8,547 bases of DNA, taken from Deltaproteobacteria bacterium. GTDB taxonomy: Bacteria > Myxococcota_A > UBA9160. The stretch is from assembly GCA_003520425.1 (NCBI GenBank), contig DOUU01000173.1, positions 5,020-13,566 on the forward strand, in the 5' to 3' direction. A model generated the notes under the pieces. That model did no database searches and was not told the origin of the DNA. It saw only the letters and a list, made by a program, of their open reading frames with translations. The stretch's first letter is position 1, and each line of letters begins with the position of its first letter. A program made the translations under genes and the position numbers. Shown here in pieces: positions 5,429 through 8,547 of the stretch.

Positions 5429-7774
5429 TTACGTTCGTTCCCATGCGTCTTTGTCGAGGCGCGGGAACGTGATCTTGCAGCTGCCTGGATCGATCCCCTC
5501 GATTCGCGCAACCCCCTTGTGGTCGAGGGAGCCCCGCGCGATCTGCGTACCGTCGGGGAGCGTCACCTCGTAGCCCTCGCCGGGGACGGGCTTGCCCTCC
5601 TCGTCCACGAGCTCGATCTCGATCCATGTCTTTTTCGGATCCTTCTGGCTCTCGGGGGTCGACTGAAAGGGCGTGAGGCTGCGCTTGCCGTACTTGCCGG
5701 TGCCCGTCTGCTGCTGGTACGCCTTCGCCTCCGCCATCTTCCCGGGGTCGGCGTCGTCGGCGGGCTCGGCCTCACTCGGAGCGAGGGGGGTGACGGGGGT
5801 TTCTGCGGAGCCTTCCCCGGCCGGGGACCCCGGGCCCGAGTTGATGAGGGTGAGGCCGTTGACCATGACCATGCCGGCCGTGAGAGAGACTCCGGCGGGG
5901 TCGATGACGACGGAGTTGCCGCCCGTCTTGAGCGTGAGTCCGATCATGGACTCGATCACGACCTCCATTCCTTTCACGTACAGAGTTCCGGCCGTCGACT
6001 CGGAATGGTTGGTGAACTGCTCGATCCGGTCTCCCACCACCGTGAGCGAATCGCTCCCATCGATTTGTGTGGCACGTTTGCCGAACACCTCGAGGTGCTG
6101 ATCGCCGCCGATCGCGGTCTTGTCGTCGACCCCGACCTTGGTGTTCCGCTCGTTCTTGATGAAGGCATATTCATTCTGCTCGACCGTGCGGTGGTATTCC
6201 TTCCCGACACTCTCGTAGCGATTCGCCTGGACGCGCATGTCCATGTTGCGCTCCGCGAACAAGAAGAGCTGCTCCTCTCCGCCCTTGTCTTCGAAGCGGA
6301 TCTCATTGAATCCGCTTCGGTCGTAGCTGTTGGTCTTGATGACGGTCTGCGTCTTGTGCGTCGGCAGCTCATACGGGGGCATGTTGTCTTGGTTGTAGAC
6401 CCGGCCCACGATGAGGGGCTGGTCGGGATCTCCTTCGAGGAACGCCACCACGACCTCGTGGCCCACGCGGGGCAGGGCGAGGAAGCCGAAGCCTCCCCCC
6501 GCGACCTGCTGGCTCACGCGGACCCAGCACGAGCTCTGCTCATCCAGCGCTCCGTAGCGATCCCAGTGGAAGTGAAGCTTCACGCGCGCGTACTCGTCGG
6601 TATAGATCTCCGAGCCGGCGGGTCCGACCACGGTGGCGGTCTGGGTGCCGCGAATGTACGGCCGCGGTGTCACACGCGGCGGGCGAAAGGGAACGTCGTA
6701 GGGAATGCATCGGAACTCGTTGGCGTACTCCTCCTCACCCGCCTTCGCCCGTTCGCCCGCGTACTGCTCGAGGTTCTCGGGCTCGTAGCCCTCGTGGCGC
6801 ACCTCGGTGAGGAGATACTCGACGTTGAAGTCCGAGCGGGAATGCTCGTCCAGGGTGAAGCGGTAGCCCGGAGTCAAACGCTCGACGGTGCTTGAACCAC
6901 TCGCCGTCTGACGCGGTGCCTGCTGCTCCTCGAGCCGCACCCGCGCCCACTGCTTCCCGAGATCGGCGGTGGCAAAGGCCCCCTGATCGTACTCATAGAC
7001 CTCGAGCTCTTCGAACTCCTGCGCCTTTTGCTTGGCGTCGAGGTTCGCCTTCGGCATCTTGAACGAGAAATTGCGCAGCAGCACCGCGCCCGGTCGCACT
7101 ACCTCTCCCCGGCGGAAGTTGCGGACATGGTCGCTCGTGACGTCCATTCCCGCCGCGTCGCGGAAGGGGATCTTGGCGTCGCCGTCGATCGGCACGTGCG
7201 CCGCCGCTTTGTCGCCGAGCAGGAGGGCATGGTCGCCCTGCTCGTGCGCGAAGAAGTAGAAGATGCCTTCCTCCTCCAGCAGCCTCGAGATGAACGCCCA
7301 GTCACTTTCGCCGTACTGCACGCAGTACTCGCGCGGCTTGTAGCTCCCGAGATTCACCTTGCGCCAGGAATCGCTCGGAAGGCCCGCGTCCGTCATCACC
7401 TGCTCGACGATCTCGAGGACCGACTTGTTCTGAAAAATTCGGGTGTTCACGCGCTGCAAGAGCAGCCACTGACGGGGCACGAGCTCCGCGTAGTAGCGGG
7501 TGAAACGCTTGCCGACAGGGCCCTGCTCGAAACGGCAGATGATGCCGTTCACGTAGCGGTCATTGTTTTCGGCGCCGATCAGCAGCGTCGCCTCCTGCCC
7601 GATCACGGCCTTGAAGTCGACGCTGGCGTCGTCGGACACGAGCTCGAGGTCGAAGTGGTAGAGCTGCGAAATTCCCTCTGTACCGCGAAAGCGCAGGATC
7701 CGAAGCTCGTTGTTCTTGAGCTGGCCTACGCCAAACTCGAATCGGCTCTCGCTGGCATGTCGGAAGATCGCCAT
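5429..7774 (-). CDS. vgrG: VgrG, T6SS spike protein (TssI), with C-terminal transthyretin-like tail
   Basis: Complete, 781 aa. VgrG trimers cap the Hcp tube and carry effectors or the PAAR tip. The N-terminal gp27-like part covers about 10-370, with FRGTEGISQLYHFDLELVS (29-47), the ESDWAFISRLLEEEGIFYFF signature (156-175) and YSLTxVxHxGY-like LLTEVRHEGY (321-330). The gp5 OB-fold covers 373-470: ATVVGPAGSEIYTDEYARVKLHFHWDRYG (380-408), CWVRVSQQVAGGGFGFLALPRVGHEVVVAFLEGDPDQPLIVGRVYN (416-461). The beta-helix needle runs about 485-647. A Pro/Glu/Ala linker (648-713) leads to a transthyretin-like tail (716-771: WIEIELVDEEGKPVPGEGY, LDHKG, IEGIDPG), a known VgrG extension type thought to recruit cargo; no enzymatic domain follows. 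The start is supported by AGG five bases upstream of the ATG. It lies 35 bases after clpV. The PAAR tip gene is not in the window. Confidence 0.97.
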   Translation of the reverse strand: MAIFRHASESRFEFGVGQLKNNELRILRFRGTEGISQLYHFDLELVSDDASVDFKAVIGQEATLLIGAENNDRYVNGIICRFEQGPVGKRFTRYYAELVPRQWLLLQRVNTRIFQNKSVLEIVEQVMTDAGLPSDSWRKVNLGSYKPREYCVQYGESDWAFISRLLEEEGIFYFFAHEQGDHALLLGDKAAAHVPIDGDAKIPFRDAAGMDVTSDHVRNFRRGEVVRPGAVLLRNFSFKMPKANLDAKQKAQEFEELEVYEYDQGAFATADLGKQWARVRLEEQQAPRQTASGSSTVERLTPGYRFTLDEHSRSDFNVEYLLTEVRHEGYEPENLEQYAGERAKAGEEEYANEFRCIPYDVPFRPPRVTPRPYIRGTQTATVVGPAGSEIYTDEYARVKLHFHWDRYGALDEQSSCWVRVSQQVAGGGFGFLALPRVGHEVVVAFLEGDPDQPLIVGRVYNQDNMPPYELPTHKTQTVIKTNSYDRSGFNEIRFEDKGGEEQLFLFAERNMDMRVQANRYESVGKEYHRTVEQNEYAFIKNERNTKVGVDDKTAIGGDQHLEVFGKRATQIDGSDSLTVVGDRIEQFTNHSESTAGTLYVKGMEVVIESMIGLTLKTGGNSVVIDPAGVSLTAGMVMVNGLTLINSGPGSPAGEGSAETPVTPLAPSEAEPADDADPGKMAEAKAYQQQTGTGKYGKRSLTPFQSTPESQKDPKKTWIEIELVDEEGKPVPGEGYEVTLPDGTQIARGSLDHKGVARIEGIDPGSCKITFPRLDKDAWERT

Positions 7775-7809
7775 CTTGACCTGCTTCCCGGCAGCCTCGG
7801 GATTCGCGA

Positions 7810-8547
7810 TCAGTCGGTCGCAAACTCGAACCGAAATTCACCTTCGTCGGTCGCCCCGAGCTCGACACGCTTGGGCATCTCGCCTGCCGCCATCCTTTCC
7901 AGGAGCTTGAGGCTGATCTGCGGCAGGATGGTCTGATCGATCAAGTGGTCGATGTTGCGGGCGCCGCTCTCCGAATCGGTGCAGCGCCGTGCCAGGGCGT
8001 CGCGCGCCGCGGGCGACACCTCGAAGGCGATACCGTGGCTCTCCTCGAGTCGCTTGCCCACGCGCCGGAGCTTCATGTCTGCGATGAGACGCATCACCTC
8101 CGGTCCCAGCGGAGAGAACGGAATGATCGTCATCCGGCCGAGCAGCGCCGGCTTGAGCCACTTCTGCAGCGTCGGCCGGATCAGCTCGACGAGCTGCTCG
8201 CTCGAAGGCGGCTCGTCGGACTCGAAGGCCTTCATGATGAGATCGCTCGCAAGGTTCGAGCCCATCATGATCACGGTATTCTTGAAATCGACGATCCGGC
8301 CCTCCCCGTCGGCCAGCATGCCCTTGTCGAAGACCTGGTAGAAAAGATTCATCACCTCCGGATCTGCCTTCTCGATCTCGTCCAGCAGCACGACGGAGTA
8401 GGGCCGATGGCGCACCGCCTCGGTGAGGACCCCGCCCTCGCCGTAGCCCACGTAGCCCGGCGGGGACCCGATGAGCTTCGAGATGGAGTGCTTCTCCATG
8501 AACTCCGTCATGTTGACGGTGACCATGAAGCGCTCGCCCCCGAACAG
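7810..8547 (-). CDS. clpV: ClpV (TssH), T6SS sheath-recycling AAA+ ATPase, C-terminal part (5' end outside window)
   Basis: The frame is open from the window edge (first residues LFGGERFMVTVNMTEF) to TGA at 7810-7812, giving 245 residues of a protein usually near 850-900 aa. ClpV unfolds contracted TssB-TssC sheath so it can be reused. This is the second AAA+ module (D2). Visible: pore-loop region GSPPGYVGYGEGG (27-39), Walker B VVLLDE (52-57) followed by IEKAD, the FFQVFDKG-like LFYQVFDKGMLADGEGR (68-84), sensor 1 TVIMMGSN (ending at N98), arginine finger in LKPALLGRM (about 131-139), and sensor 2 SGARNID (194-200), followed by the ILPQISLKLLERMAAGE helix of the D2 small domain. The Walker A and the N-terminal domain lie outside. 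All D2 residues visible here are intact. ClpB is the main alternative, but the YGEGGVLTEAVRHRPYSVVLLDEIEKADPEV stretch and the vgrG neighbour favour ClpV. Confidence 0.95.
   Translation of the reverse strand: MFGGERFMVTVNMTEFMEKHSISKLIGSPPGYVGYGEGGVLTEAVRHRPYSVVLLDEIEKADPEVMNLFYQVFDKGMLADGEGRIVDFKNTVIMMGSNLASDLIMKAFESDEPPSSEQLVELIRPTLQKWLKPALLGRMTIIPFSPLGPEVMRLIADMKLRRVGKRLEESHGIAFEVSPAARDALARRCTDSESGARNIDHLIDQTILPQISLKLLERMAAGEMPKRVELGATDEGEFRFEFATD

Noticed and set aside
5412..5444. ATG at 5444 as start of the LysM gene
   Set aside because: It overlaps the end of vgrG and has no Shine-Dalgarno, whereas the ATG at 5411 has GGGAG five bases upstream and starts directly at the LysM module.
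4780..5511. Upstream extension of the 679-aa frame into the LysM gene
   Set aside because: The added residues are Arg/Gly/Ala-rich shadow translation of the LysM gene, and the ATG at 4779 has a strong ribosome site.
5519..6895. Long + strand open frame of 458 codons
   Set aside because: It is entirely antisense to vgrG, whose family motifs are clear and continuous on the other strand.
7028..7936. + strand open frame of 302 codons
   Set aside because: It is antisense to the VgrG N-terminal half and the end of clpV, both with recognised motifs.

Overview
The window is part of a type VI secretion system (T6SS) gene cluster from a high-GC bacterium. It carries the 3' end of a sheath gene (tssC) on the + strand. 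On the - strand, in transcription order, are the 3' part of the ATPase gene clpV/tssH, a complete vgrG, a LysM/peptidoglycan-binding-domain gene, a 679-codon gene of unknown family, an hcp gene and a 255-codon gene of unknown family. The GC-rich third positions, the VgrG with a C-terminal transthyretin-like tail and the LysM-linker-PG_binding_1 protein next to it suggest a Myxococcota/Deltaproteobacteria-like or other environmental Gram-negative organism. No marker gene fixes the taxon, so this is an inference.

Layout. Positions 1-795 (+) hold the C-terminal 264 residues of a divergent TssC. It ends 4 bases from the stop of the convergent 255-aa unknown gene (800-1567, -). A 292-base gap follows, then hcp (1860-2360, -). 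Positions 2361-2739 have no convincing gene but hold a possible hcp promoter and a small perfect inverted repeat. From 2740 to 8547 (-) lies a tight block: clpV (partial), 35 nt, vgrG, 17 nt, LysM protein, 11 nt, the 679-aa protein. The short spacers and a Shine-Dalgarno that overlaps the preceding stop suggest one operon.

How the parts fit. TssC with its unseen partner TssB forms the contractile sheath, Hcp stacks into the inner tube, VgrG is the spike at the tube tip, and ClpV disassembles contracted sheath. The LysM/PG-binding protein and the 679-aa protein sit where T6SS adaptors and spike-loaded cargo are usually encoded. The 679-aa protein is the best candidate for an undescribed effector or structural accessory, with no recognisable enzymatic motif and several hydrophobic stretches. 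The 255-aa protein is a second unknown, apparently linked to the system only by position. No tRNA, rRNA, CRISPR array, insertion sequence or origin is visible.
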